Source: Torreya grandis (Eukaryota; Streptophyta; Pinopsida; Cupressales; Taxaceae). Taken from it: a stretch of 64,000 nucleotides of DNA. A program made the translations under genes and the position numbers. Shown piece after piece: positions 50,520 to 61,390 of the stretch; position 1 is the first letter of the stretch; every line of letters starts with the position of its first letter. Location: positions 776,501 through 840,500 of the forward strand of contig JARHVA010006313.1 in NCBI GenBank assembly GCA_037957365.1. The letters are read 5' to 3'. Under the pieces are notes generated by a model that searched no databases, had not been told where the DNA came from, and saw nothing but the letters and a program-made list of their open reading frames with translations.

Positions 50520-50890
50520 AAATGATTATGTTATTTAATGGATATAAATGCTAACATGGTGGGGGTGCAAGGGTCATACTTATTCCTTTGAATGGTGAGC
50601 CTATGCCTTTGTCATTTAAACTAGATTTTGAATGCACTAACAATATGCTTGAATATGAGGCTTTAATTCTTGGACTTCAAACTGCTCTCTTCTTGGGTAT
50701 CAAATCCATAACCATTTTTTTTATTCTCAACTAGTGGTTAGCCAAGTTAATGGTTCCTACCTATGAAAAAACAAAATTCTATAGTGGTATAAACATCATG
50801 TAGATACACTCTTGGGATCATTTGACTCTTATGTTTTGCAAACTATTCCTTGATCTACAAACAAGTTTTCTGACACAATGGCTTCACTTA
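50520..50890 (+). pseudogene. second (plant/archaeal-type) RNase H of T2
   Basis: LFNGYKCXHGGGARVILIPL then PLSFKLDFECTNNMLEYEAL and ILGLQTALFLGIKSI match the additional RNase H of Tat-lineage gypsy elements (pattern FDGaSxxxGxGagvvLxsP...SfkLxFxcTNNxaEYEALIxGLxxAxxxGik). The first catalytic Asp is Asn here (FNG instead of FDG). The Glu of EYEA is present. The 3' half is poorly preserved. Confidence 0.82.
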
Positions 50891-51149
50891 CTTCATGCAT
50901 ACCATCTTCATCCTTCTCTTCAAGAACCTGTGTCACTACACATTACGTAACATTACCCCCTATGTCTTAGCTAACATCCTTTTTGTCAGAAATGTAACAA
51001 CCAACCCACAAGACTTATGGTATAAACAACTCATGGATTATCTTTCCTTCTCTATTACCCCTCCTGATCTTTCTAATAATGGGAAATGGGCCTTCATAAA
51101 ATGTACTACTCATTACACTATACTAGGGGGACTTCTCTACAAGTGAATT

Positions 51150-51790
51150 TTTGATGGTCTTCTCCTTAGATGCCTAACTAATACTGAAACTCCCTTTGCT
51201 ATTAAGGAAGTCCATGATGGGATTTGTGGTGGGAATTTCAATGGTCACAAAGTTTTTAAACATATTCTTTCACTTGACTATTATTGGCCCACACTTCATC
51301 AAAACTGTGTTGACTACATCTGGCATGACATCAGGTGTCAACAACATGCTAACCTCCTTCATATTCCCAATCATGCATTACGATTTGCCAAAGACTTTTA
51401 ACCCTTCTCTCAATGGAGCTTAGATCTAATTAGAGAGATTAAGCCTTATTCATCACTTCATCATTGCTCTATCATTACTACCACTAAATACTTCACCAAG
51501 TGGGTCGAGGTCATCCCTCTCATTTCCACAAAATCTAAAAAAATTGTTGACTTCATTAACCATCACATCATCTATCATTTTGGTGTACCTCACAAGATTA
51601 TAACCAATAATGGCAAGTCTTTAAAAAATAAGATTGTTCAAGGTCTTTGTGATGCATTTGGAATAAAATTAAGCTTCTCATCACTATACTATCCCCAAGA
51701 TAATGGATAGATAGAAGTTTCTAACAAAACTTTGACCAAGATTCTCATGAAGGTAGTCATTTTGGGAGATAAGGCTATGAAGTTTAAATA
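51150..51790 (+). pseudogene. integrase of T2, truncated
   Basis: The HHCC zinc domain is complete: EVHDGICGGNFNGHKVFKHI, DYYWPTLHQNCVDYIWHDI, RCQQHAN. The catalytic core follows: WSLDLI (first Asp), then SIITTTKYFTKWVEVIPL, HFGVPHKIITNNGKSL (second Asp now Asn; family TDNG), and YYPQDNG-stop-IEVSNKTL (Glu present, the stop at the Gln of NGQxE). Similarity is lost after ILMKVV at about 51755, so the C-terminal part is missing. It would have inserted element DNA. Confidence 0.88.
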
Positions 51791-52048
51791 AAGGCTTGTA
51801 CATGGGGATGGATAATGAAGAAATCCATAATTGGTGGGTTTTAAAAAACTATATAAACCTATGAAACTCATTTATAAACTCATTCTAATAGAATTCTAAG
51901 ATCACTCTAAGCTCTCACTTACATTTCAAGTATTTGAGAAGTAAGCTCTCACTTGCATTGCAACTCTTACATTACAAGATTTTTGAGCCAAATGTCTATC
52001 CAGGAAGAGAAAGGGTTTTGATTGAGAGTTATTCTAAGGAATTTGATG

Positions 52049-52079
<31 letters not shown>

Positions 52080-53289
52080 TTTATAATAGAGTAAAAAAAT
52101 TATAGCTTATCCCTTTTCACAAAGAGTAAGAAAGCTTATAGCTTAGCCCATTGCACAAGGAGTAAGAAAGCTTGAAGCTTAGCCCTTTGTATAGTAAGCA
52201 AGTTTGTATGTCTTCACTATTGAAATAGAAATTATAGGCCTAGAGTTATTTCATAGACCTATTTTGGTAGAGACATTACATCATACTTGCGAAAGATAAG
52301 TAGAGCCAGAGCTAGAGCCAATAGTTAGAGCCAGTAGCTACAGCTAGTAGTCAGAGCTAGAGCCACTAGACATCAAAACATTTATTTATAGATAAAGAAC
52401 CCTAATGGGGATAAATGATGTAAAAAGTGATTTTTTCATCAATAATCGATCAGTTATTCCTTTGAGTAGGACCCAAAGACATACCCCAAATTGAGTGAAC
52501 TCCATTATCAACCCTAATTTGTGTAGTCTTTATGGCTCATTTTTTTGGTTTGTTATCAATTTTAAATGTTCATTTTAATTATTATGCCAATTTCAAGGTA
52601 ATTAATGAGAAACATATAATTTATAAAGCATACATAAAAATAGAGCAATTGGTGTAGTTTAAGACACTGTCTATTTACATGTCATTTAGCTAAGATTAGA
52701 ATTCAAAGTTTATCTCAAGATGAAACAACAGTTTAAGTTCGAGAAAGTTTTAGACGTGGAATAGGGCCTCATAAAATTATAATTCTATAATTTATGGACA
52801 CATGTGTGTAAGGTATCATTTTGTCATCTATATAATCAGTTAGATGTCTTTAGCCTTGTTATCTAAGCGATAGATATAAGAATGACATTATTCTTTTATT
52901 TTTATATGCCAAAAAGTTATAATGTGAAGAGATAGAACCATGTAAAAATCTATATATAGTGCTCTATTGTAATGTAATATTATTTTAATATGTGATATAT
53001 ATTAATAGACTAGATCTATTATGGTTTTCTTAAGATTCTTTTATGTATGCCTAGTGTGCAGTTTTTAATCTATTTTGTTTTAGATTGTTCTATCTTGTAT
53101 TATGTTGTTTATGTTCCAAAATTCTTAACACCATGTTAATTTATCTTTATATTTGCTACTATGTATAAAATTGAATATTCTGTAAATTCACTCATGCTAT
53201 TATGATTCTTTTCTTCTTCTTTTAATGCAAGCTATCCCTATAATTTACATGTTATAGATACTTTCCAAGAAATTCTACTAACATTCCTT
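51791..53289. other. spacer with possible LTR promoter, AT microsatellite and short tandem phrases
   Basis: ACTATATAAACC at about 51850 is a good TATA-like box, followed by two copies of CTCTCACTT-type text about 50 bases apart. An (AT)n run lies at about 52044-52072. Repeats of 'aagagtaagaaagctt' and 'tagcccttt/ttgcaca' lie near 52120-52200, and 'agagccag' units near 52303-52370. This could be part of an LTR of another element, but no partner or PBS was found. No coding frame was seen. Confidence 0.4.
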
Positions 53290-55430
53290 CAACATACACA
53301 TGATTGAAATTTTATTTCAATGTATCTCTGAGGAGATACCTTGAAGGGATTTGTAGTACCTCTAAGTGTACCCTAATGCATGTTTGAAAGTTATAAGGTA
53401 TTTCATAGGAGATACTTTCAAACATGTGTTAGGGTACCCTTGAAGGTACTAAAATGTCCTTCAAGGTATCTTATAATATATACCTTGAAATATCTTGTAG
53501 TAATTTCAATGGGTATCCTAGTAGATACCTTGAAAATGCACTTGATTGGAATTGTCTTTCAATATATCTCTTATGAGATACCTTGGAGGGCCTTGTAATA
53601 CCTTCAATGGTACCTTCATACATGTTTGAAAAGTATCTCTTAGGATATAACTTCAAGGTAGCCATGAAGGTACTACAATACCCTTTAAGCTATATTCTAG
53701 GAGATACCTTGAATGGTCTCGTATTACCTCCAAGGGATCTCTTAGTAGATAGAGATATCTTGGAGAGCCTTGTAATAACTTCAAAGATACCTTTATGCAT
53801 GTTTGAAAGGTATCTCTTAGGAGATAATTTCAAGGTAGATAGAGAAACCTTGGAGGGATTTTTAATACCTTCAAGGATACCTTTATGCATGCTTGAAAGG
53901 TATCTCTTAAGAGATACCTTCAAGGTATCCCTGAAGGTACTACAATGCCCTTCAAAGTATCTTCTAGGAGATACCTTGAAGGTTATTGTAGTAACTTCAA
54001 GGGTTTTCCTAGTAGATAGAGATCCCTTGGAGGGCCTTATAATACCTTTAGGGATACTTTTATGCATGTTTCAAAGGTATCTCTTAGGATATCCCTTCAA
54101 GATAGCCTTAAAGTTACTATAATTCCATTCAAGGTATCTTTTAGGAGATACCTTAAAGGGTCTTTTGGTATCTTCAAGGGTTTTCCTAGTAGACACTATT
54201 GTACCCAATATCCCCCTTTTCTTCTTCAAGAAATTAGGACTCACATTTTAATTTTGGCCTTATTTATTGAACCTTTCTTCTAGTTTTCTAAGAAAAGTTC
54301 TAATTAGATTGCTCCTTAGCCTTTATAGTTAGAAGAATAAAGCATGGTATTATACATTTTATGGACTAACTTTATTAATGTACATGATTGTAATTTTATT
54401 TAAATGTGTCTCTTAAGATATACCTTGAATAGCCTTGGAATACCTTTCATGTGGATTGTAAAGGTCCTTACAAGGGATTTGATAAAATCATGGCACTTTT
54501 TTATTTGGCAAGAACCCTGATGTCGATTCAGCTTTAAGAGATACATTCAAGGTATCCTTGAAGGTACTACAATTCCCTTCAAGGTATCTTATATAATATA
54601 CCTTGAAGGCTCTTTTAGTACCTTTAAGAGTTCTCCTAGTAGATATAGATACCTTGGAGGGCCTTGAAATACCTCTAAGGATAACTTTATGCATGTTTGA
54701 AAGGTATCTCTTAAGAGATACCTTCAAGGTAGACTTGAAGGTACTAAAATGCCCTTAAAGGTATCTTCTAGGAGATATCTTGAAGGGTCTTATAGTACCT
54801 TCAAGGGTTATCCTAGTCGATACCTTGAACATGTACATGATTGGAATTTTATTTCAAAGTATCTCCTAGGAGATTGCCTTGAAGGGCCTTGTAATACTTT
54901 AAAAGGGTCTCCTCATAGGTACCTTGAACATGCACACAATTAGAATTTTCTTTCTAGATAATTACTAAGAGATACCTTCAACATACACATGATTTGAATT
55001 TTTATTTGAAGGTACCTCTTAAGAGATACATGGAACATGTACATTATTAAAATTTTCTTTTGATGTATCTCTTAGGATATACCTTAAACATGCACATGAT
55101 TGGAATTTTATTTCAAGGTATCTTTTCATAGATAACTCAAAGGGCCTTAGAATACCTTCCATGTTGATTTCAAAGGTCCTTACAAGGGATTTTATATAAC
55201 TATGGCACCATTTTATTTGGCAAGAACCTTTGATGTACACGATTGGAATTTTCTTTAAAGGTATCTCCTAAGAGATACCTTGAACATGCATAGGATCAAA
55301 ATTTTCTTTCAAGGTATCTCCTAGGATATAACTCAAAGGGCCTTGAAATACCTTCCATGTGTATTGAAAATGTCCTTGTAAGGGATATGATATAACTATG
55401 TCACCTTTTTATTTATCAAGAACCTTGATG
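53290..55430. repeat. palindromic repeat array 3 (2.1 kb)
   Basis: A dense series of palindrome-like units with the core GGTATCTCCTAGGAGATACC and variants, linked by 'cttgaagggccttgtaatacc', 'ttcaagggt', 'atgcatgtttgaaa' and 'acatgattggaattttattt'. Perfect 24-nt palindromes span 53897-53920 and 54701-54724. The marker ATGCATGTTTGAAA recurs near 53376, 53619, 53795, 53885, 54062 and 54689, so the spacing is irregular (about 90, 176 and 243). Each cluster closes with a module 'ttgatttcaaaggtccttacaaggga...ggcaagaacc' (near 54440, 55150, 55350). Long frames on both strands are a by-product of the palindromes, not genes. Confidence 0.9.
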
Positions 55431-55445
55431 CCAGCTCTGATTACC
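55431..55445 (-). other. possible initiator-Met-tRNA primer-binding site
   Basis: On the minus strand it reads GGTAATCAGAGCTGG, one inserted base from the common plant motif TGGTATCAGAGC. It continues into CATCAAGGTTCTTG and then array 3. If real, array 3 lies directly inside the 5' end of a minus-strand LTR element whose LTR would be to the right. The match is short. Confidence 0.35.
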
Positions 55446-55469
55446 TACAAGAATGATGCATGGCACTCT

Positions 55470-56700
55470 AGCAACCAACCAAAATAAGAAGGCACACCCA
55501 AGAGCTTACCATAAATAGAAAGATGCCATGTGGCATAGTACAAAAAATTCATCACTAAAATGTATTTTGGGAGCCCTCAAGAGCAATAAAAAGGATCCAC
55601 ATGTCAAAATGTGGAAAAAATTGTCTTTAAAGCTAAAATTGATGGTGAATCAAAGGTAAATTAGTGATAAATTTGAATTCTAATGCATATGAAATTAAAA
55701 ATTAATAGCTCAAAGATATAAAAAGTTGATGAACTCACCAACAAACTATAATTTCCATAAAACCTTGAATTAATCAAAGAAATCTTCAAAAGGCTACTCA
55801 ACTTGGCTATTGTAACCTAAATTTGCATTCAAAGTTCTAAGCATTTGCTCTTTCTACCACCTATGTCCCCAATTCAACCAATATCAAGATCTTCACAGAT
55901 TGCACCTGACCATCATTATTGGAGCTCCAAAATTGTAGAAAAGTATAGGATGTTATTTGCTACTTAGGATATCATAGAAATGGTACAGGTAGGACCCTCC
56001 ACTCTAGGTAAGAGCATTACATTTGGAAATGATAATTTTATATTTCAATATGGGAATTTAGTTGTGTTTACGGACACAGAGTTCATCCCCAAGGCCATAG
56101 AGTTGAGGGACATGCATTATTAAATAAGAGTCTAAAATTTCCTTGAAGAAGGGGATGCAATAGGAACTAAAAAGATTAAAGGAGTAAGCATTACCAACAG
56201 TGTCACACAACACTCTAATTTCAATAATAAGCAATGTCATTGATGTCTTCAAATTATATAAAGTGATGAAGAAGAGGTAGGAAGATGGAATCTATCAAGC
56301 CAGAGTGGTCATGAAACTTGACCAAAAGCTTACACTCTATAACACCAATCTAGAAAACTTATCTCGATTTACCAAAAGCAATCAATTAATTGACCTCAAG
56401 GTTCTACCACTTGAAGAAATTATTCCTACATAGACCATCCTCATTAATAAGAGGAGGATTTTAAAGACGTGGTTTGATCAAATCAAGGATGAAATAATTA
56501 ACAAAGATTGGAATAATTTTACAAAGATTAGTAATAACAAGTGTCACTATGTAAACATCTATTGTCCCTATAGCAGGGTCTCCTAGAAAAATTTTAAAGT
56601 GGTGATCACATCTCTACTATTTGTGATATTTATATTAGTAGTTGTATAAACAACTCAATCCACAAGTCTTTTAGGACTTCAAATTGAGTTTCTTACTTTC
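55470..56700 (+). pseudogene. repeat copy C1: deletion derivative of C2
   Basis: The left part (55470-56125) aligns with 57455-58045 of C2, including GNDNFIFQYGN and FIPKAIELRDMHY. From about 56130 it jumps to text equivalent to 60590-60940 of C2: GMQ-stop-ELKRLKE, then DGIYQARVVMKLDQKLTLYN, LKVLPLEEIIPT-stop-TI and KRRILKTWFDQIKDE. About 2.5 kb of the C2 protein is therefore missing. A second jump after 56515 leads to a 3' module shared with 62.1 kb. The protein is unrecognised. Confidence 0.7.
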
Positions 56701-57454
56701 CCCTTCTTCCCTGGTGACACAGGGAGCACAATATGTGCATCAAAAAACCTAATAAAGAATCATTTAAGCTATAAATAAAGTGTTTTTGAGATACCTACAA
56801 GTTTGGTTTCAATTCAAAATATGTTACACTCAAGGGTCTGGTAGTATTAATATCTTTTCTAGGCTTGTGGAGGCTATTTAGACCATCAAATGCATGAACT
56901 ATTGAGATGAATACCCTTAATATATATCTCAAGAAGGATACATGTGAGGTTAAAATAGGGATAAAGAAACCCAAATTTACATCTATAGCTAGCTTCAAGA
57001 GCACTGTTATAGTCAAGTGGGTGAACCATGCTTAATGGAGACTTCAAGGGTATAGAGATTTAAGTAGGGTAATGAGATTGTTAATATATCATCATACAGA
57101 GATCAACTCATGGGTACTTTGTGTATTGTCAAAACTCCCAAATCATCTTTAGATCCTATCACAGTCCATACAAAGGACATCACATCATGCATAATGGTCT
57201 ATATAAGAGAGGTTTATTTTCATAATGAAAGAAAGGTGATTATGTGAAGAAGATAACAATATAAAAGGAATGTATTAAGTTATGGACTTTGGAGGAGACC
57301 TTAAGGAAGAAAACTCAAATAAATATTCAATTCCATGAAATCTTCACCTACAGATACTTAAGGGACTCAAAAAATATGTTGATAGTTAAGACATTAAAGC
57401 CATCACAAAATGATTAAACCATCACATGAAGCTATGTCTAGAGCACCTGAAAAT
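56701..57454. other. sequence between C1 and C2
   Basis: Coding-like fragments on the plus strand (near 57275-57370, KLWTLEETLRKKTQINIQFH) are surrounded by stops. I recognise no domain. It may be the interior of the element into which C2 or C1 inserted. Confidence 0.35.
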
Positions 57455-60400
57455 AACCCAAAAATGCCATGTGTCTAAATATGCACCAACTAAGTGGCCT
57501 AGTCATATTTAGGTCCCATAGGCACCCAACTAGATCTGATGTAATAGGCCATATGTCAAGAAATGATAGCCTTTAGCTTTAAACCTATAATTGACGGAAA
57601 ATCAAAAGAGAATCAACACTAAGATTTGAATACAAAGGTGATAAGCTTGACATTAATCCATAATGTACCAAAATTACCAGTAATGTTTCATTAATCAAAA
57701 CAACCTTCAAAAGGGTACTTGACTCGGCTATAGTTACACACAATTAAATTCAAAACCCTAAGTATTTTCCCTCTCTATTATCTACATTCTCAAAGTTGAC
57801 CAAGCTCAAAATCTTCATGAATTCTACCTAGACTGCCATTTTTGGAGTTATAAATTTGTAAAAAAATATAAGAGAAAGTCAATTTCTACCCAGAATACTA
57901 TAAAAATGACTCAAGAAGGACACCCCACCTCCAATAAGGCCACTGCCTATGAAAATGATGATTTCCTATTTTAGTTTGGTAATTCATTTATTTTTAAGGA
58001 TATAAAGTTTATCCCCAATGCCATAGACATAGGGGATAAACATTATAATAGTGTATATTACAATGTTGAATGGGCCAAGGACCTAGATGAATTTGAGACA
58101 ATGCCCCATGTCATTCAGCCTTTTTATGATATCTAGGCAATCCAAGTTGACAGTATTCATAAGACCACAACAAAGCTAGAGGTTATGCCATGTGTAGACC
58201 TAGTATATGGCACCTTTAGGATGTCAAGATGAGAGGATGAATTACTTTAATACATGCACCAGTGATTCCCCATTGCCTTCATTGTGGGGCCAAGTTTTAA
58301 AATATTTTTAACCTACCTCTACTATAGACAAATTATAACTAGAGCATCATAAAAGAATGGTATGAGGTATACACTTTGGATAAAGTCCTGGCCTTATGGG
58401 TAGTAAACCCCAAATGGATTGTTTACATAAACAATCATGGAGACATACCCATCCAACAATTTAGAAAAGGGCTAAGAATTTGTATGGATTTATTAAATAG
58501 GGTCTTTGGTAATGCACATATTAGATATGTGAACATAAGGACAATCCCACTACTACATCTAATCTTGGAGGACTAGCAGATATTCCCACTTGGGGATATT
58601 ATTAGTGAAAATATGATTACAACTATAGAGGATATATGTAGGAATGGAGCTCCATTCTATATGATGAGCTACCTATTAGATGTCATTTGTGCAACAAACA
58701 CATGGACTCCTGAGCAAGATGAAGTCATGCCCCAAACATATTTTATAATGCATATTCACCATTTTGGGCACCATATCAAAATATTTGTAGAAGATTTATA
58801 TCCCCAGTCTAAAAGTCAATCATAAAATGTCATATACAAAGGGTTACATTAGAGGTTAGATAGGCACTGAGGAACATTGGTAACTTATGTCCCTATCCTA
58901 ATTATACATCATAAAAGTGGAAGGGGTAATGGTATCTCCCCTTAGGCTACCGAGGTATGTGCCAATGAAGTTGGTAGAAGAAGAGAAAGCCTACCAAATG
59001 CCCTATGAAATTGATAGCCTCTTCAAAATGAAGAAGAAGACACCTCCCCATAAGGCTCCCTACCAACTAGGGAGATCTAGGTCAAACAATGAAAATATTT
59101 GATAGTGGTAGCATAGCATAGGGATTCCTACCTATTTCCCAAGGATGACCTCAAATCATGGGATTTGCATCAAGTAATTACCAAGTACCTCACAAAATTT
59201 AAGAGGGATTTGGATATAAAATATGAGCATCAAGATGAAATGCATGCTTGGATATACCTTAATGTGATGAATGATGAGGTGGTATTAAGAAACTATGATA
59301 GGAAGAAGGTACCACTCGAAATGAAACTCGATCCAGAGAGGATAAAAGAATATATAATAAGGCTTCAGCCCCCACCAACTTATGGGAGCACATTTAATGT
59401 AGAATATAAGGATAAGGAAGAGGAAAAAGAGGAGGATATCACTCCTCTCATCATAAATAGACCACATAGACCACCACTTTAGGATATGCTAAGTGGGCAT
59501 GATATGCCTTCAAATTTTGAGTGAGGAGAGTCAAGTGGATAACCTGGACCTTCACAAGGAAACCTACAATTTCCATTGCACCTAGTAAAGAAGCTACCAT
59601 AGGAGACTTGAACCAACTGGGTCCTAATATTATATACCTTGAGGAACAATAACAAGGAGTTGAGATTTCATTGGGTGGACTACAAGCATTAGCTAGGAGG
59701 ATAGTTGAAAAATTTTATGCGAGGAAGAGGTCCCCTAAAACTATAAAAGGTGGATCAATGCCACCTCTATCATCCTCCTAAACTCCCTTAGTAATTACAA
59801 CACCTTTGCCTTCATTTCTAGCTATTATTACATTCCCAATTGCCCCTACTACTACTGTCCATACCATTCCCATGTTCACATTCCCAACCACTACTTCCTT
59901 TAAAGGAACCATTCCAACATTCATTTCTCATGCCAAAACTAGCTTTCTACCTCCACTTAACTCCTACAACACTAGTACTAGCCTAGATAAAGGTTCCATT
60001 CCTTCTTAGGCTACCATGATTACATCCCTCACCCTTGGCCACATTGTACCCACCAAGCCATTGAGGCCCTCTCCACCATCATTAAATTGGCATAAACTAC
60101 CTCACCTCACCGTAATAGTAAAAGTGATTAGGCCTAAAACATACTTTAATTTATTTTAGATAAGGTACTAGCTAAGTCTTTATTCAATTCATTGGGTCAA
60201 TGGACCTATATAATTTATATATCCCTACTTCTACCTTAGCTTCTTCCTCATCCCAGGCACTCCCATTATAGCCACCTCTTACTCAGCCATCATCCTCAGC
60301 TACCCTAAATTGGGTATAGGAGATGAAGCAAACAATAAGATATGGAAGGTCTTAGGTAGGCCAAGCCACATCCCAAGTCAGCATGAGATTTGATATAGCC

Positions 60401-61390
60401 ATTGGGACCATGAAGAGGGTTATAAGGGGACAAGTAGAACAACCTCAATTGAGTTCAACTATGGTATGTGAAAGTGAAGAGCCACTCTTCACTTTAACTA
60501 AGAAGAAGAAATTAGGTCTTGGAGAGGTTTAAAAGTATGAGGAGTATTTTATATCCTCAACACAATCATAGGATAAATTAATTATTGCCATTATATAGGG
60601 GATGTAATAGGAGCTAAAGAGATTAAAAGAGTAAACAGTACCTACTATGCTAGAAGGCACATTGATTTCAATAATCAATGTCACAACTAATGTTTCAAAC
60701 ATATACAAGGTTATGACTAAGAGACAAGGTGATGGACTCCAATAAGCTAAGGTGGTCACCAAGCTTTACCAAAGTCTTGTCTATTATGACATTAAGTTGG
60801 CAAACTTAGCAAGAGTGGCAAGAAGTAATAAATTCCCTAATCTCAAAGTTTTGCCTCTAGAGGACATACTTCCTGCATAGACCATATTCATGAATAGGAG
60901 GAGGATTTTGAAGACATGTTTTGATCAACTCAAGGATGCAAACACATACATTAAGAAATTTCAGTTCAAAATGGCCCACTTGCTAAAGGATTCCATGATT
61001 ACCAAAGTGACCAAGCCTGGTGACACTTTCATGGAAAATCAAGAATTTAGGGCATAGATAAAAGTCCTTGTTTCATGGTTCCAACAAGATGTGGCAAGTG
61101 CCAAGATGGTATTAGAAGTGATAGAAATTGTGGTTTTTTTAGCTAAAGGCTATAGAAGGCTGAGGAAATTAAAGAGGTATTAAGGCCCATAATCATGGAA
61201 CATGGCATGTTGATCCAAGATATATAGGACCTATTCAGACCAATGATCCTAGACTTAGCTCAAATTGACAAAAACTATCAAACTTGCATAGAATTATGGA
61301 GCCAAGAGGATAATGAGAGGAAGTAGAAGCAAACAATAGAAATAGGCTAGCTAGAAGTCACCCCTAAGCCCATAGGGATATTCATTTATA
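57455..61390 (+). pseudogene. repeat copy C2: orphan retroelement-like protein
   Basis: From the ATG at 57906 the product runs about 1150 codons with stops and a few shifts. It begins DDFLF-stop-FGNSFIFKDIKF and FIPNAIDIGDKHYNSVYYN. Then FRKGLRICMDLLNRVFGNAH, TIEDICRNGAPFYMMSYLLD and TPEQDEVMPQTYFIMHIHHF (58376-58825). Next VITKYLTKFKRDLDIKYEHQ to a Glu/Lys-rich patch (59165-59482), a Pro/Thr-rich linker (59780-60150), and a helical C-terminus (SIINVTTNVSNIYKVMTKRQ; FMNRRRILKTCFDQLKDANT; LVSWFQQDVASAKMVLEVIE). Stops sit mostly at likely Gln codons (IIQGMQQELKRLKEQ with three of them). No known domain is recognised. C1 shows that it is repetitive, hence probably mobile. Confidence 0.65.

Larger units (their letters stand above)
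40957..51790 (+). mobile_element. Ty3/gypsy element T2 (Tat lineage), 3' end missing
   Basis: Order on the plus strand: LTR, PBS-like site, leader, gag with zinc-knuckle blocks, long Pro-rich spacer, RT, gypsy RNase H, a second plant-type RNase H, integrase. The extra RNase H between RNase H and integrase marks the Tat branch (Tat/Ogre/Retand type). The element ends near 51790 inside or just after the integrase core, so no 3' LTR or dating by LTRs is possible. All frames are broken. It is the closest autonomous relative of T1 in the window and shares its PBS-like site with elements A and B. Confidence 0.85.

Noticed and set aside
52044..52072. (AT)n run as a functional origin or regulatory element
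   Set aside because: Ordinary microsatellite in AT-rich DNA.
51791..53289. 3' LTR of T2
   Set aside because: No similarity to 40957-42416 could be seen. The TATA-like box alone does not make it the partner LTR.
53583..54122. 179-codon open frame on plus and 125-codon frame on minus in array 3
   Set aside because: Both strands give near-identical peptides (LLGDTFKVSLK-like; FKVSLKRYLSNMHK-like) because the DNA is palindromic and repeated. Low stop density follows from the repeat word, not from coding.
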